The notes: a model not told the origin generated them from the sequence alone. DNA of 64,000 nt from Terriglobia bacterium (GCA_020072785.1 JAIQGG010000003.1:244678-308677); one strand, 5' to 3'. Shown: positions 8,683 through 17,161, numbered from the stretch's first letter. Numbers and translations: made by a program.

Positions 8683-10161
8683 ATGACCGATGAACGCAAG
8701 AAAATGACCACCGCCGCGGGACGCCCCGTGGGCGACAACCAGAATTCCCTCACCGTGGGTCCCCGCGGACCGGTAGTATTTGAAGACTTCCTGCTTTTTG
8801 AAAAGATGGCCCATTTCAACCGCGAGCGCATTCCGGAGCGCATCGTCCATGCCAAGGGTTCCGGCGCTTATGGCTATTTTGTCTGCAACAATCCCGATAT
8901 CCCCCAATATACGGCCGCGAAACTTTTCTCCGCGGTAGGCAAAAAGACGCCGGCGTTCCTGCGCTTTTCGACGGTTGGCGGAGAAAAGGGCTCGGCGGAT
9001 ACCGAGCGTGACCCGCGGGGATTTGCCCTCAAGTTCTACACCGAAGAGGGCAACTGGGACATGACGGGAAACAATACCCCCGTCTTTTTCATCCGCGACC
9101 CCCTGAAGTTCGGGGATTTCATCCACACCCAGAAGCGCGATCCGCAGACGAACCTGAAATCGCCCACGATGATGTGGGACTTCTGGTCGCTCTCGCCGGA
9201 ATCGCTGCATCAAGTGACGATTCTTTTCTCCGATCGCGGAACGCCGGACGGCTACCGGCACATGAACGGCTACAGCAGCCATACGTTCAGCCTGATTAAC
9301 GCAAAGAACGAGCTCTTCTACGTGAAGTGGCACTTCAAGACAAAGCAGGGGATCAAGAATTTCACGCGGGAACAGGCGGCGGAACTGGCGGGCAAGGATC
9401 CGGACTACGCGCAGCGCGACCTGTTCCACGCGATCGCGCAGGGTGACTTCCCGAAGTGGCGCGTGTGCGTGCAGATCATGCCGGAGAAGGATGCGGAGAC
9501 CTATCACATCAATCCCTTTGACCTGACGAAGGTCTGGCCGCACAAGGACTATCCGCTCGTCGAAGTCGGCGAACTGGTACTGAACCGCAACCCCGAGAAC
9601 TATTTTGCCGAGGTTGAGCAGGCGGCCTTTGAACCGAAAAATATCGCACCGGGCATGGGGTTCTCGCCGGATAAGATGCTGCAGGCGCGGCTGATCTCCT
9701 ATCCGGACGCGCACCGCTACCGTCTGGGCGTGAATTATGACGCCCTGCCGGTGAACCGGCCGCAGTGCCCCGTGCACACCTATAACCGCGACGGCGCGAT
9801 GCGCTTTGACGGCAATGCCGGATCGGCGGTGAACTACGAGCCGAACAGTTTCGGCGGGCCTGCGCAGGATTCGCAATATCTCGAGCGGCCGCGGGCGATC
9901 AGCGGGTCAGTGGCGCGGCACGATCATCGTGTGGACAGCGACTACTACACACAGCCCGGAAACCTGTTCCGGCTGATGCCCGCGGATGCCCAGCAGCGGC
10001 TCATCGGCAACCTCGTGGCCAGCATGAAAACGGTTCCGCAGCGCATCCAGGAACTCCAGATTCAGCACTTCTTCAAAGCCGATCCTGCCTACGGAGCCGG
10101 GGTAGCGAGGGGGCTGGGTCTGAACATCGAACAAATCGTCGGCCGCGCGGCAGCAGGCTAG
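8683..10161 (+). CDS. katA: Monofunctional haem catalase
   Basis: This 492-aa clade-type small-subunit catalase has the catalytic His56 (RIVHAKG), the distal Asn at 130/131 ([12 protein letters not shown]) and the proximal haem Tyr340 ([14 protein letters not shown]). It converts hydrogen peroxide to water and oxygen in the cytoplasm. Length and motif order are complete. It follows a strong ribosome site (AAGGAG) and is divergent from the OxyR-like gene, which probably induces it under peroxide stress. A hairpin at 10205-10236 may end the transcript. Confidence 0.96.
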   Translation: MTDERKKMTTAAGRPVGDNQNSLTVGPRGPVVFEDFLLFEKMAHFNRERIPERIVHAKGSGAYGYFVCNNPDIPQYTAAKLFSAVGKKTPAFLRFSTVGGEKGSADTERDPRGFALKFYTEEGNWDMTGNNTPVFFIRDPLKFGDFIHTQKRDPQTNLKSPTMMWDFWSLSPESLHQVTILFSDRGTPDGYRHMNGYSSHTFSLINAKNELFYVKWHFKTKQGIKNFTREQAAELAGKDPDYAQRDLFHAIAQGDFPKWRVCVQIMPEKDAETYHINPFDLTKVWPHKDYPLVEVGELVLNRNPENYFAEVEQAAFEPKNIAPGMGFSPDKMLQARLISYPDAHRYRLGVNYDALPVNRPQCPVHTYNRDGAMRFDGNAGSAVNYEPNSFGGPAQDSQYLERPRAISGSVARHDHRVDSDYYTQPGNLFRLMPADAQQRLIGNLVASMKTVPQRIQELQIQHFFKADPAYGAGVARGLGLNIEQIVGRAAAG

Positions 10162-10204
10162 CACCGCGGACGAACATAGACTTCCGATCACAAACAAGCT
10201 GAGG

Positions 10205-10236
10205 AGCAGGAAGTCCGCTTACGCGGATCTCCTGCT
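10205..10236 (+). terminator. Hairpin downstream of katA
   Basis: The arms AGCAGGA..TCCGC and GCGGA..TCCTGCT pair around a TTAC loop. No clean T-run follows, so it is a weak terminator or a stabilising 3' structure. Confidence 0.45.
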
Positions 10237-10270
10237 TCATTCCCTCGGGACCAGAGAACAGGAGAAAAAC

Positions 10271-10507
10271 ATGAAGAGTTGCTTTGGGACAATATTCCCT
10301 GACTTGACGCAGTTTCATTTCGGAAAAGAGTTGCCCGGCAAGGTCTTTCACCTGCGGGTGAGCACGCTCGGACCCGGGCATCGAGACCGCAATCTCGAAG
10401 TTGCAATGAAGGAATGGGAAGACTGCCAGCAGTGCGAGTTTTTCCGGAGTTGCTACGACTTCTCGAGTGCCAAACTGGCGATGCAGCGCGTCATCTCCAC
10501 GTTCTAA
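10271..10507 (+). CDS. Small cysteine-containing conserved-type hypothetical protein
   Basis: This 78-aa protein is preceded by an AGGAGAA ribosome site. Its second half has a Cys-x2-Cys-x4-Cys cluster (CQQCEFFRSC, residues 52-61) in front of an amphipathic helix ending MQRVIST. Such a cluster could bind zinc or a small metal centre. There is no signal or membrane segment. It may be read through from katA, which ends 109 bases upstream. The family is not recognised and the function is unknown. Confidence 0.6.
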   Translation: MKSCFGTIFPDLTQFHFGKELPGKVFHLRVSTLGPGHRDRNLEVAMKEWEDCQQCEFFRSCYDFSSAKLAMQRVISTF

Positions 10508-10540
10508 GTTGTCGCCCCTAACACTGGATTAGAAGCACTC

Positions 10541-10636
10541 TTCTCCTTTTCTTCGCGCGCGGCAAGCTCCTGGGCGCAGCGCATCCCCGGCGAAATTTGC
10601 ATCACCTCGGATCGCTCTTGTCGAACGCCGGGCAGC
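10541..10636. repeat. 96-bp imperfect direct repeat, copy 2
   Basis: This is the partner of 7595-7690. In the plus frame beginning at 10583 it reads IPGEICITSDRS. That fits the front of the metallopeptidase remnant which follows, so the repeat may itself be decayed coding sequence. Confidence 0.7.
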
Positions 10637-10878
10637 AGCGGAAGGTTGAGGCACATGCCATTCTTCACTTGCGGGAGCGCCCCGCCGGGACAACAAAGCG
10701 CATCCGCCAGCCCGATGCGGAAGCCGTCGCTTTTGTGGTCTGCGACGCCATTGGCCTCAAGGCACAAAATTCCGCGGATTACATTCAACTCTTTTCCGGC
10801 TGCAAAGAAACATTGGCGAAATCATTGGAGCAGGTGCAGCGCGCCGGCGCGGAAATCCTCGCCGCTATCACGCCGTAG
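10541..10878 (+). pseudogene. Decayed zincin-like metallopeptidase (ImmA/IrrE or ArdC-type) remnant
   Basis: The plus strand encodes IPGEICITSDRS in one frame. After a shift near 10615-10630 it encodes QRKVEAHAILHLRER and then TKRIRQPDAEAVAFVVCDAIGL to the stop at 10878. The last part resembles the C-terminal half of zincin-like domains, where AHE-x2-H is followed by an EAEAVAFVV helix. Here the motif reads AHAILH, so the catalytic Glu is missing, and the reading frame is broken. There is no start codon with a ribosome site. It is best read as a 5'-truncated, frameshifted fossil. The family assignment comes from memory of the motif and is moderate. Confidence 0.55.
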
Positions 10879-10914
10879 TGCCGGTTAGTCGCCGTTTCCA
10901 TCCCTTGAACTTCC

Positions 10915-11646
10915 TCAAGCGCCGTAATCCACGGCGCCCGCCGGGACACTCTTGGCCGGCAGAGGTTTGCTGGCCTTCACCGCGAGGAATGCCGCTCCCC
11001 ATCCACCCAGGATGGACAGCGATCGGTCGTAATGACCCGCCAGCTTGGCGCAGGTGGCTAAGGGCGGGTAATAAACGGCGCCGCGAATGGTTTTCAGGCC
11101 GAGCCCCGCATCCCGAAGAAGAGCGCGCAACTCTCCGGTTGTCCAGAAGTGCGCTTGTTTCCAGAATTCGGAGCCCAGCCACGCGCGCACTCTTCGGCCG
11201 AGCGCCCACGTACTACAGCGCCCGAGTTCCCCGAGCAGGAGCATCCCGCCGGGCCGCAGGACTCGCGCCAACTCGCCCATGACCCGCTTCGGTGACGGAA
11301 CCAGACAAAGTACAGTGATCGCGAGGACGAGGTCGAAGGAAGCATCTTGAAAGGGAAGGGCCTCGACTTGACCTTGGCGCCACGAGATTCCAGCCTTGGA
11401 CAAGCTCTGTTGCTCCCGCTGCCGCGCTGCGACTAACAGGGGACGCGAGCAATCCAGCCCGGTGACGATGGCGCCACGCCGAGAGGCTTCGATCGCGTAA
11501 CTCCCATCGCCGCACCCGGCATCGAGAACGTTCCATCCCCTGAGATCGGGGACTTGCGAGAAAATGGCTTCCTGCTCCAGGCGTTCGGTGATGGATCCTA
11601 GTTCGGATTCTCTCCAATGCGCGTATGCCGTAGGCGTGATGTCCAT
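10915..11646 (-). CDS. Class I SAM-dependent methyltransferase (last gene of the sulfur operon)
   Basis: This 243-aa protein has a Rossmann methyltransferase core: motif I is VLDAGCGDGSYAIE (about residues 40-53), the acidic loop is TGLDCSRPLL, and motif IV is FDLVLAITVLCLVPSPKRV, with LARVLRPGGMLLLGELG following. This pattern is UbiE/Methyltransf_11-like. It lies 18 bases downstream of the DsrE gene on the same strand, so it is probably co-transcribed. The methyl acceptor is unknown. Thiol or sulfide methylation would fit the operon theme but is inference only. Confidence 0.82.
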   Translation of the reverse strand: MDITPTAYAHWRESELGSITERLEQEAIFSQVPDLRGWNVLDAGCGDGSYAIEASRRGAIVTGLDCSRPLLVAARQREQQSLSKAGISWRQGQVEALPFQDASFDLVLAITVLCLVPSPKRVMGELARVLRPGGMLLLGELGRCSTWALGRRVRAWLGSEFWKQAHFWTTGELRALLRDAGLGLKTIRGAVYYPPLATCAKLAGHYDRSLSILGGWGAAFLAVKASKPLPAKSVPAGAVDYGA

Positions 11647-11664
11647 GAAGCGCGAGCGGCGTTC

Positions 11665-12015
11665 TCAGAACACGAGGGTTCTGTCGGCGGCCTGAGTCCA
11701 GGCGGTCAACTCATCCATCGAGCTTCGGTGTGTTCCTTCCACCAACATTTCGGGTTTGATTCCGCGCGCGTCCATACAGGACCCGCACACACCGATTTTC
11801 GCGCCCTTCCCCGCAAGAAACTTCAGCATCCGCTCCAGATTGTAATAGCCGCTCGGTGTGCTTTGTCCGTTGACGGCGCAGGAAGCCGCGTCCCCGATCA
11901 AAAAGACCGAGACGGCCGTTCCATCGGATTTCGCCAGCGTGCTCGCCAGCCGCAGGCCGTTGTAGCTGCGTTCCGTGCCATAAGGGGGATCGTTGAGAAT
12001 GAGGAGGTAGCGCAT
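11665..12015 (-). CDS. DsrE/DsrF-like sulfur-relay protein
   Basis: From ATG 12015 the product is 116 aa and begins directly with the first strand (MRYLLILNDPPYGTERSYNG). It has the DsrE fold pattern and a Cys-x2-Cys pair (Cys77 and Cys80 in GVCGSCMDARGI). The first of these aligns with the sulfur-carrying cysteine of the family. A longer upstream frame (to 12165) overlaps the flavoprotein gene and looks spurious. Such proteins carry persulfide sulfur between enzymes in the cytoplasm. It sits 26 bases after the SQR-like gene, consistent with accepting sulfane sulfur. Confidence 0.85.
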   Translation of the reverse strand: MRYLLILNDPPYGTERSYNGLRLASTLAKSDGTAVSVFLIGDAASCAVNGQSTPSGYYNLERMLKFLAGKGAKIGVCGSCMDARGIKPEMLVEGTHRSSMDELTAWTQAADRTLVF

Positions 12016-12041
12016 AAAGCCTCCAGCGAACTCGTGAAAAT

Positions 12042-13280
12042 CTAAACCGCGATGGGAATGCCGTACATCTTGCCCCCGGCCTTCAACATCGCGCCGTACA
12101 ACTCGCGCTTCCAGCCCGGCGGGGATAGCCACCATTTTTCGAGCAGCACTTTGCCGATGTGCCATGCCTTGCCAATCTGCCGCATCTTCACTTGCGGGGA
12201 CGGTTCGGCAAAGAAATTGCCGTAGGCGAATCCGGCGAGGTCTTCGCCTGCCTCCAGCATGCAGTAGCCTTCCCCGCAGAAGGTCTCCGTTGGCTTCCGT
12301 CCTTCAATTTCCGCCACAATTCTGCCTGCGACAATCTCTGCTTGATCGTGAGCAAAGACGCCCGCCTTCGGGAGCAGCAAAGGAACGTCCGGCTTCCAGC
12401 GTCCTGGTATCGGAATGGCCGTTACATCGCCGATGGCAAACACCCGTTCCTGGCTGGTTTCGAGCGTCTGGGCGCTGACGGGCACCCAGCCCGCCGCATT
12501 CGTGAGACCCGCGTCACGCACCAATTGCGGAGCACGATGGGGGGGGATGGCAATCAAGAGGTCGTAATTTTCCACGCCTTGCTGAAAGCGCGCTGTCCTC
12601 GCGGCCGGTTCAACGGCAACCAAGTTGTGCAGCGGATGGAAATGAATGCCTTTCTTTTCGAGAAGCTGCCGCACGGCTCCGCCCAATTCCGGCCCTGCGA
12701 CGGGCATGGGCAGAGCCTCCGGCGTATAGAGATAGATGTCCACCTTGCCCGCAAGGCCGCGCTTGCGGAAGTAATCCGCGATTAGCATCGCCCCTTCATG
12801 CGGCGCGGCGGGACACTTGTAGGGCATGCCAGCCACGACAACCGCGATGCGCCCGCCGGGAAAAGTACGGAGAGCCTCCTGCAATCGCGAAGCTCCTTGA
12901 AATGTATAGAAGCTGTGGGAACCCTCGACCAGTCCGGGAACAAGTTCGGGCGCCAGCTCCGCGCCCAGGGCAATGATCAGATAATCAAAAGAGAACTCCC
13001 CGCTTTTGGTGATGACCCGGCGCGTTTGGAGGTCCACCACCTCTGCGCTGGTGTGGACAAACTCGACTCCGCGGCGCAGCAGGCTCCTCAGCGGACGGCG
13101 CACTTGCTCCGGCTTCCGGTCCCCCGTCATCAGCCAGAGAAAGGATGGGGCAAAAGCATGCTCGGCGTTCCGTTCAATCAAGACAACCTTGTGCTCCATG
13201 GACAATTTCGCGCGCAATTCGTTTGCGGCGATCATGCCGCCCACGCCCCCGCCGAGAATTACGATCGTCTTGGAAGGCAT
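12042..13280 (-). CDS. FAD-dependent oxidoreductase, sulfide:quinone reductase-like
   Basis: ATG 13280 has a GGGAGAG ribosome site and gives 412 aa. The N-terminus has the FAD-binding GGGVGG (residues 10-15) and an acidic strand end (LIERNAEHAF). Cys156 in MPYKCPAAPHE sits where SQR and flavocytochrome c sulfide dehydrogenases keep a redox cysteine, and later cysteines occur in CGEGYC. A second FAD motif is VFAIGDVTAIP. These enzymes oxidise sulfide to sulfane sulfur and pass electrons to quinone at the membrane. The C-terminal stretch (about 60 residues with WWLSPPGWK) may be the membrane-contacting part. It is flanked by the rhodanese regulator and DsrE, which supports sulfide or persulfide chemistry. 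Confidence 0.82.
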   Translation of the reverse strand: MPSKTIVILGGGVGGMIAANELRAKLSMEHKVVLIERNAEHAFAPSFLWLMTGDRKPEQVRRPLRSLLRRGVEFVHTSAEVVDLQTRRVITKSGEFSFDYLIIALGAELAPELVPGLVEGSHSFYTFQGASRLQEALRTFPGGRIAVVVAGMPYKCPAAPHEGAMLIADYFRKRGLAGKVDIYLYTPEALPMPVAGPELGGAVRQLLEKKGIHFHPLHNLVAVEPAARTARFQQGVENYDLLIAIPPHRAPQLVRDAGLTNAAGWVPVSAQTLETSQERVFAIGDVTAIPIPGRWKPDVPLLLPKAGVFAHDQAEIVAGRIVAEIEGRKPTETFCGEGYCMLEAGEDLAGFAYGNFFAEPSPQVKMRQIGKAWHIGKVLLEKWWLSPPGWKRELYGAMLKAGGKMYGIPIAV

Positions 13281-13291
13281 ATCTCTCCCCC

Positions 13292-13978
13292 TCATCCGGC
13301 CGCGCGCGATACCATTTCGACCGGAAATCCGCGGGCCTTCCAGTCCGGGAAGCCCTGTTCGAATCGAAAGGCTTTCAAACCTCGGGAACGAAGCAACGCG
13401 ACCGCTTCATCTGCCAGAACGCAATACGGACCCCGGCAGTAGGCGACAATCTCCCGGGTTTTCGGCAGTTCCCGCAAACGGAGCTTCAGTTCCGCAAGCG
13501 GAATCGATCGGGCGCCTGGAATGTGGCCGGCCCCGTATTCCTCCACAGGCCGGACATCGAGAACGATCGCGTTGCCGTTCTTCAGCCGTTTCCTCAACTC
13601 TTCCGTCGTGACTGCCCTCAGCGTGCTGCGATCTTTCAGGAAGGAATGCGCCACGCGGTCAATCTCGGCGATGCGGTCTTCGCCGAGATCCCGCAGCGCC
13701 TGCCACAGGCTGAAAACCCGCTCGTCCGCGAGGCGATATCTCGCATACAGCCCATCTTTCCTGAACTCAATGAGGCGCGCATGCCGCAGCACCTGCAAAT
13801 GTTGTGAGGTATTGGCGGTGGACATCTCCGTCAAACGCGCCAGTTCTTCGACGTTTCGCTCTTTCTGCGCTAACAGTTCGAGCAGTTCCAGGCGCTTGCC
13901 GCTGGCGAGAGCCTTTCCAATGCGGGCGAACTGCTCGAAAAGATTGTCCTTGAACTCTCGTTTGCCTGGTCGGTTCAT
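13292..13978 (-). CDS. ArsR-family transcriptional regulator fused to a rhodanese domain
   Basis: From ATG 13978 the product is 228 aa (an upstream TTG at 13990 would add four residues). Residues 10-100 form an ArsR winged helix (MSTANTSQHLQVLRHARLIEF). Residues 120-228 are a rhodanese domain with active-site loop CRGPYC (Cys181-Cys186). These are the only two cysteines in the protein, so the HTH part has no metal- or thiol-sensing cysteine and any sulfur sensing must use the rhodanese loop. It heads a leftward operon (12-base gap to the SQR-like gene). A 7-bp-arm palindrome at 13984-14005 just upstream is a likely operator, giving autorepression relieved by sulfane sulfur (inference). Confidence 0.88.
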   Translation of the reverse strand: MNRPGKREFKDNLFEQFARIGKALASGKRLELLELLAQKERNVEELARLTEMSTANTSQHLQVLRHARLIEFRKDGLYARYRLADERVFSLWQALRDLGEDRIAEIDRVAHSFLKDRSTLRAVTTEELRKRLKNGNAIVLDVRPVEEYGAGHIPGARSIPLAELKLRLRELPKTREIVAYCRGPYCVLADEAVALLRSRGLKAFRFEQGFPDWKARGFPVEMVSRAAG

Positions 13979-13983
13979 GCCAC

Positions 13984-14005
13984 TATTCAATCATTCGCTT
14001 GAATA
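13984..14005. promoter_or_regulatory. Candidate ArsR-type operator (TATTCAA-N8-TTGAATA)
   Basis: A perfect 7-bp inverted repeat with an 8-base spacer sits six bases upstream of the ArsR-rhodanese ATG. ATTCAA/TTGAAT half sites of this type are common in ArsR-family operators. Its position would block the promoter or translation start region. Confidence 0.7.
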
Positions 14006-14094
14006 CTTGTCAAGCTAGCTGACCAAGCTGTGCCCGTCACTGCAGGAGGCGGGAAGCCCTCGGGGCGGAAGAAGATGCACGAAGGGCGAAGGAC

Positions 14095-15261
14095 TCAGTC
14101 GGTGAAGACGACACCGACCGAGGAGTGGCCCTTGTCCTTGTCGTTTTCGATGCGCACGACGTAGCCGCGCAGGCGCATGGAGCGCACACCCTCGTCGCCC
14201 GGCGTTTCCATGGTCACCTGCAGCTCGGACTGCAGCTTGGGGCTGTGGTTGAGGACGATGAGCGCGCCCTGCAGGGAGAGATCGCGGACCACGGTCTCTT
14301 CCTCGAACATGCGGCCGTCTTCGGTGGTCCCGGTAACCAGGGCGCGGAACTGCGCCTCGCGGCGCAGCGCGGTGCGCGTCCCCGGCAGGTGAATATCCGC
14401 GTGGCTGGCCCCGTCGAGGGTCATGACCATGCCCTCGCTGGCGGCGAAAACGGATTCGCACTGGTCGCGGGCCTGGCGCAGCAGGTTGTCCACCATGCGG
14501 TCGGTGGAGTCCGGGTCGTGGTGAAAGAGCACCAGGGTTTTCACGCCGGCTTCGCGGGCCAGGCGCACGCCCTCGAGCCACGAGGAATGGCCCCAGCCGC
14601 GGCGCGTGGTGGCCAGTTGCTCGGGCGTGTATTGCGCGTCATTAATAAGGATGTCCGCGCCTTCGGCCAGCTCGCGCAGGCTCTTGTCCAGCTCCGGATT
14701 GCCGGGCTCGTTGTCGGTGGCGTAGACGATGGTGCCCGCGGGGGTCTCGATGCGGTAGCCCAGGCTTCCCTGGGGATGGTTGAGCCAGCGCGCGGTGATC
14801 TTGCTGCCGCGAACTTGAAACGATTCCCCGCCTGCGAGTTCCTTGAAGGTGCGCTTGGCGCTCATGGCCGAGAGGTCCACGGGAAAATAGGGCAGGGCCA
14901 TCTGGGCCTCGAAGACCTGCTTGAGGCTGTCGCGCCCAAGAAACTTGGAGCGGAAGCTGTAGAAATGGAATTCGTTGTTCTCCACGTAGAGGGGCGCGAA
15001 AAACGGCAGCCCCTGAATGTGGTCCCAGTGATAGTGGGTGACGAGAATGTGCGTTTCCGCGGTGCTCGAGCCGTTGGGGCTGACCCAGCGGCTGCCCAGC
15101 ATGCGCAACCCCGTGCCGCAATCCAAGATGAATTGCGTGCCGTCCGGGGCGATCAGTTCGAGGCAGGGCGTGTTTCCGCCATAACGCCAGGTGGCCGGGT
15201 CCACCGTGGGGGTCGAGCCGCGCACCCCCCAGAAGCTCAGTTTGGCGATCGGAAAACTCAT
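14095..15261 (-). CDS. Metallo-beta-lactamase-fold hydrolase fused to a C-terminal PilZ domain
   Basis: From ATG 15261 the product is 388 aa. Residues 1-270 form an MBL-fold hydrolase with metal motif THYHWDH (His76, His78, Asp80, His81) and downstream ligands near NHPQGSLGYR, DNEPG and FHHDP. This resembles phosphoribosyl cyclic-phosphate phosphodiesterases and RNase Z relatives. Residues about 300-388 match a PilZ domain: RREAQFR at the start and RDLSLQGALI in place of the D/N-x-S-x2-G motif, so it may bind cyclic di-GMP. The enzyme could therefore be regulated by that messenger (inference). The upstream start at 15300 would add 13 residues with no clear ribosome site. The substrate is unknown. 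Confidence 0.8.
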   Translation of the reverse strand: MSFPIAKLSFWGVRGSTPTVDPATWRYGGNTPCLELIAPDGTQFILDCGTGLRMLGSRWVSPNGSSTAETHILVTHYHWDHIQGLPFFAPLYVENNEFHFYSFRSKFLGRDSLKQVFEAQMALPYFPVDLSAMSAKRTFKELAGGESFQVRGSKITARWLNHPQGSLGYRIETPAGTIVYATDNEPGNPELDKSLRELAEGADILINDAQYTPEQLATTRRGWGHSSWLEGVRLAREAGVKTLVLFHHDPDSTDRMVDNLLRQARDQCESVFAASEGMVMTLDGASHADIHLPGTRTALRREAQFRALVTGTTEDGRMFEEETVVRDLSLQGALIVLNHSPKLQSELQVTMETPGDEGVRSMRLRGYVVRIENDKDKGHSSVGVVFTD

Positions 15262-15467
15262 CGTGCGCGTGCGCAGCCTGGCGCTTTGCCCGGGCCGCAC
15301 ACGCTCCCCCTTCCGGCTTACCGCAGGCTGCGCGGAGCGTGCCGTTACCTCGATGGTAGGCAGCAGCGGGCGAAAGCGTCAATCACAACCCCGCCCGGAA
15401 GTGTCAAACTGCCCACTACGGGACGCCCAAGGCTGCGCCGGCATCCCGGAATGAGTAGAATGAAGCC

Positions 15468-16433
15468 GTGCACGTCCACGACCACGCCGGCGCACACGGC
15501 CATCTCCATGAGCCTGACCATGAGCATGTCCACGCCCACGGCCTGCAGCCCGCCACGCTGGCCTGGGCCATGGTGGTCACCCTCGGCCTGGTGGGCGCGG
15601 AGATTGCCGGCGGCCTGCTGGGCCATTCGGTGGCCCTGCTGAACGACGCCGTGCACAATCTTTCCGACGTGCCCACCCTGGGCCTCTCCTGGCTGGCCAT
15701 GCGCTGGGCGCAGCGGCCCGCGGACCAGGAGCGCACCTTCGGCTACCAGCGCGCGAGTATTCTGGCGGCCTTCACCAATTCCCTGGTGCTGTTGCTGCTG
15801 GCGCTGTGGCTGGGCTACGCAGCGATCGAACGGCTGCGCGCGCCGGTGGCCGTGGTGGAGAGCTGGATGGTGTGGACCTCCCTGCTGGCGCTGGGCGTCA
15901 ACGGCGGGATCACCCTGGCCCTGGTGCGCGGGCGCAGCGACCTCAACCTGCGCAGCATCCTGGTGCACAATTTCGGCGACGCCCTCTCCAATATCGCCAT
16001 TCTCGTTGGCGCTTTCCTGATTCACCGCACCGGAGCCAACTGGATCGATCCGGTACTCGGCCTGGGCATCGGCGCGCTGGTGCTGTGGTCCAGCATCGGC
16101 ATTCTGCGCGAGTCCGCGCACATCCTGCTCGAAGGGCGGCCCGCGGAAACCCGCGTGGCGGACGTGGCCCGCGCGATTCTCTCCGTCCCGGGCGTACAGG
16201 AGGTCCACGACATCCACATCTGGACGCTCGGCGGCGGCTACACCCTGCTGAGCTGCCATGTGCGCATCCCGGACATGCACATGGAGGAGAGCGAGCGCCT
16301 GCTGCAGGCCCTGCAGGAAAAGCTGCGGAAGGAATTCCAGATCCACCACAGCACGGTGCAGTTCGAGCGCGCCGGCCTGCCCGCGCAATCCGGCTACGTG
16401 ATGCCCCAACCGGTTTCCCGGCCGCGGCGGTAA
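15468..16433 (+). CDS. Cation diffusion facilitator (zinc/cobalt/cadmium efflux), CzcD-like
   Basis: This 321-aa protein has a His-rich N-terminus (about ten His in the first 25 residues), six helices and the CDF transport site HxxxD in LLNDAVHNLSD (Asp60, His63, Asp67). A second His/Asp pair occurs in helix 5 (LVHNFGDALSN). The cytoplasmic C-terminal domain (EVHDIHIWTL...) is the typical dimerisation/metal-binding fold. It exports Zn2+ or similar cations by proton exchange. GTG 15468 is the likely start, because the His-rich leader begins immediately. Confidence 0.92.
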   Translation: MHVHDHAGAHGHLHEPDHEHVHAHGLQPATLAWAMVVTLGLVGAEIAGGLLGHSVALLNDAVHNLSDVPTLGLSWLAMRWAQRPADQERTFGYQRASILAAFTNSLVLLLLALWLGYAAIERLRAPVAVVESWMVWTSLLALGVNGGITLALVRGRSDLNLRSILVHNFGDALSNIAILVGAFLIHRTGANWIDPVLGLGIGALVLWSSIGILRESAHILLEGRPAETRVADVARAILSVPGVQEVHDIHIWTLGGGYTLLSCHVRIPDMHMEESERLLQALQEKLRKEFQIHHSTVQFERAGLPAQSGYVMPQPVSRPRR

Positions 16434-16448
16434 TCCAACTGTTCCGGT

Positions 16449-16466
16449 GTGACCGCGAAGCGGTCA
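16449..16466. repeat. Dispersed palindrome, single copy (GTGACCGC-RAA-GCGGTCA family)
   Basis: GTGACCGCGAAGCGGTCA lies 15 bases after the CDF stop codon. The next two bases, AC, extend the same consensus as at the other loci. Confidence 0.8.
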
Positions 16467-16546
16467 ACCCCTGCGGCCCTCGCGCCAGGGACTGCCCCGC
16501 ACCCCCCGGCCCGCCCCCGAAGGGCTTCTTCCCCCTTGCATTGCGG

Positions 16547-16744
16547 ATGTGTTATAAACTTCGGGCTGTGGATCGTGCAGTGAATTCGGAGCCCGCACCG
16601 CCGGTGGCGGACCAGAAACCGGAGGCGCCGCAGGAAGATGCTTCCTGCTACTGTCCGGTCTGCTCGCAGCGGCTCGGAGCGCACCGCTGCAAGCTGGTCT
16701 GTCCGGTCTGCGGCTACTATATGTCCTGCTCGGACTACTACTGA
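16547..16744 (+). CDS. Small zinc-ribbon-like protein
   Basis: This short reading frame (up to 65 aa) ends with two Cys-x2-Cys knuckles (CPVCSQRL and CPVCGYYMSC), an arrangement that binds one zinc. The N-terminal half is low-complexity Pro/Glu rich. The start could be ATG 16547 or GTG 16568; the latter is favoured if the TATAAAC at 16552-16558 is part of a promoter. It precedes the STAS gene by 72 bases, so the pair may be co-transcribed. Function unknown; a nucleic-acid or protein-binding role is guesswork. Confidence 0.65.
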   Translation: MCYKLRAVDRAVNSEPAPPVADQKPEAPQEDASCYCPVCSQRLGAHRCKLVCPVCGYYMSCSDYY

Positions 16745-16816
16745 AACGCATTCGGCTCGCGGCAGGAAGCGCCGCCGGGGCCCCCCAGAATCGAGACTGA
16801 CGAGGAGGAAACGATC

Positions 16817-17161
16817 GTGGCACTTAAGATGACGAACCGCGAAGTAAACGGAGTGGAAGTGGTGGCGCTGGACGGCCGGATCGTTCTCGGCGAGGAAAGC
16901 AACGCCCTGCGCGAGAAGGTGAAGAGCATGATCGCCGCGGGCAAGAAGAAGATCGTGCTGAACATGAACAACATCACGTTCATCGACAGCGCGGGGCTGG
17001 GCACGCTGGTGGCCGCGCATCACAGCGCGAGAACGCAGGGCGTCACGATGAAGCTCTGCCATCTGGGCTCGAAATTCCAGGAAGTGCTGCAGATCACCAA
17101 GCTGCTGACGGTGTTCGACGTTTCGGACACGGAAACCGCCGCCGTCGCCAGCTTCAAGTAG
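16817..17161 (+). CDS. STAS-domain anti-sigma-factor antagonist (SpoIIAA/RsbV-like)
   Basis: This 114-aa single STAS domain carries the phosphorylatable Ser58 in NITFIDSAGLGTLV. GTG 16817 is chosen because GGAGG lies eight bases upstream; the ATG at 16829 is less well placed. Such proteins release a sigma factor or other target by binding a kinase/anti-sigma partner when unphosphorylated. No anti-sigma kinase is nearby, so the partner is unknown. A strong terminator follows at 17220-17252. Confidence 0.9.
   Translation: MALKMTNREVNGVEVVALDGRIVLGEESNALREKVKSMIAAGKKKIVLNMNNITFIDSAGLGTLVAAHHSARTQGVTMKLCHLGSKFQEVLQITKLLTVFDVSDTETAAVASFK

Noticed and set aside
10504-10788. Minus-strand 94-codon frame over the metallopeptidase remnant
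   Set aside because: The plus strand carries the better match to a known protein pattern, and this frame overlaps it fully with no family resemblance.
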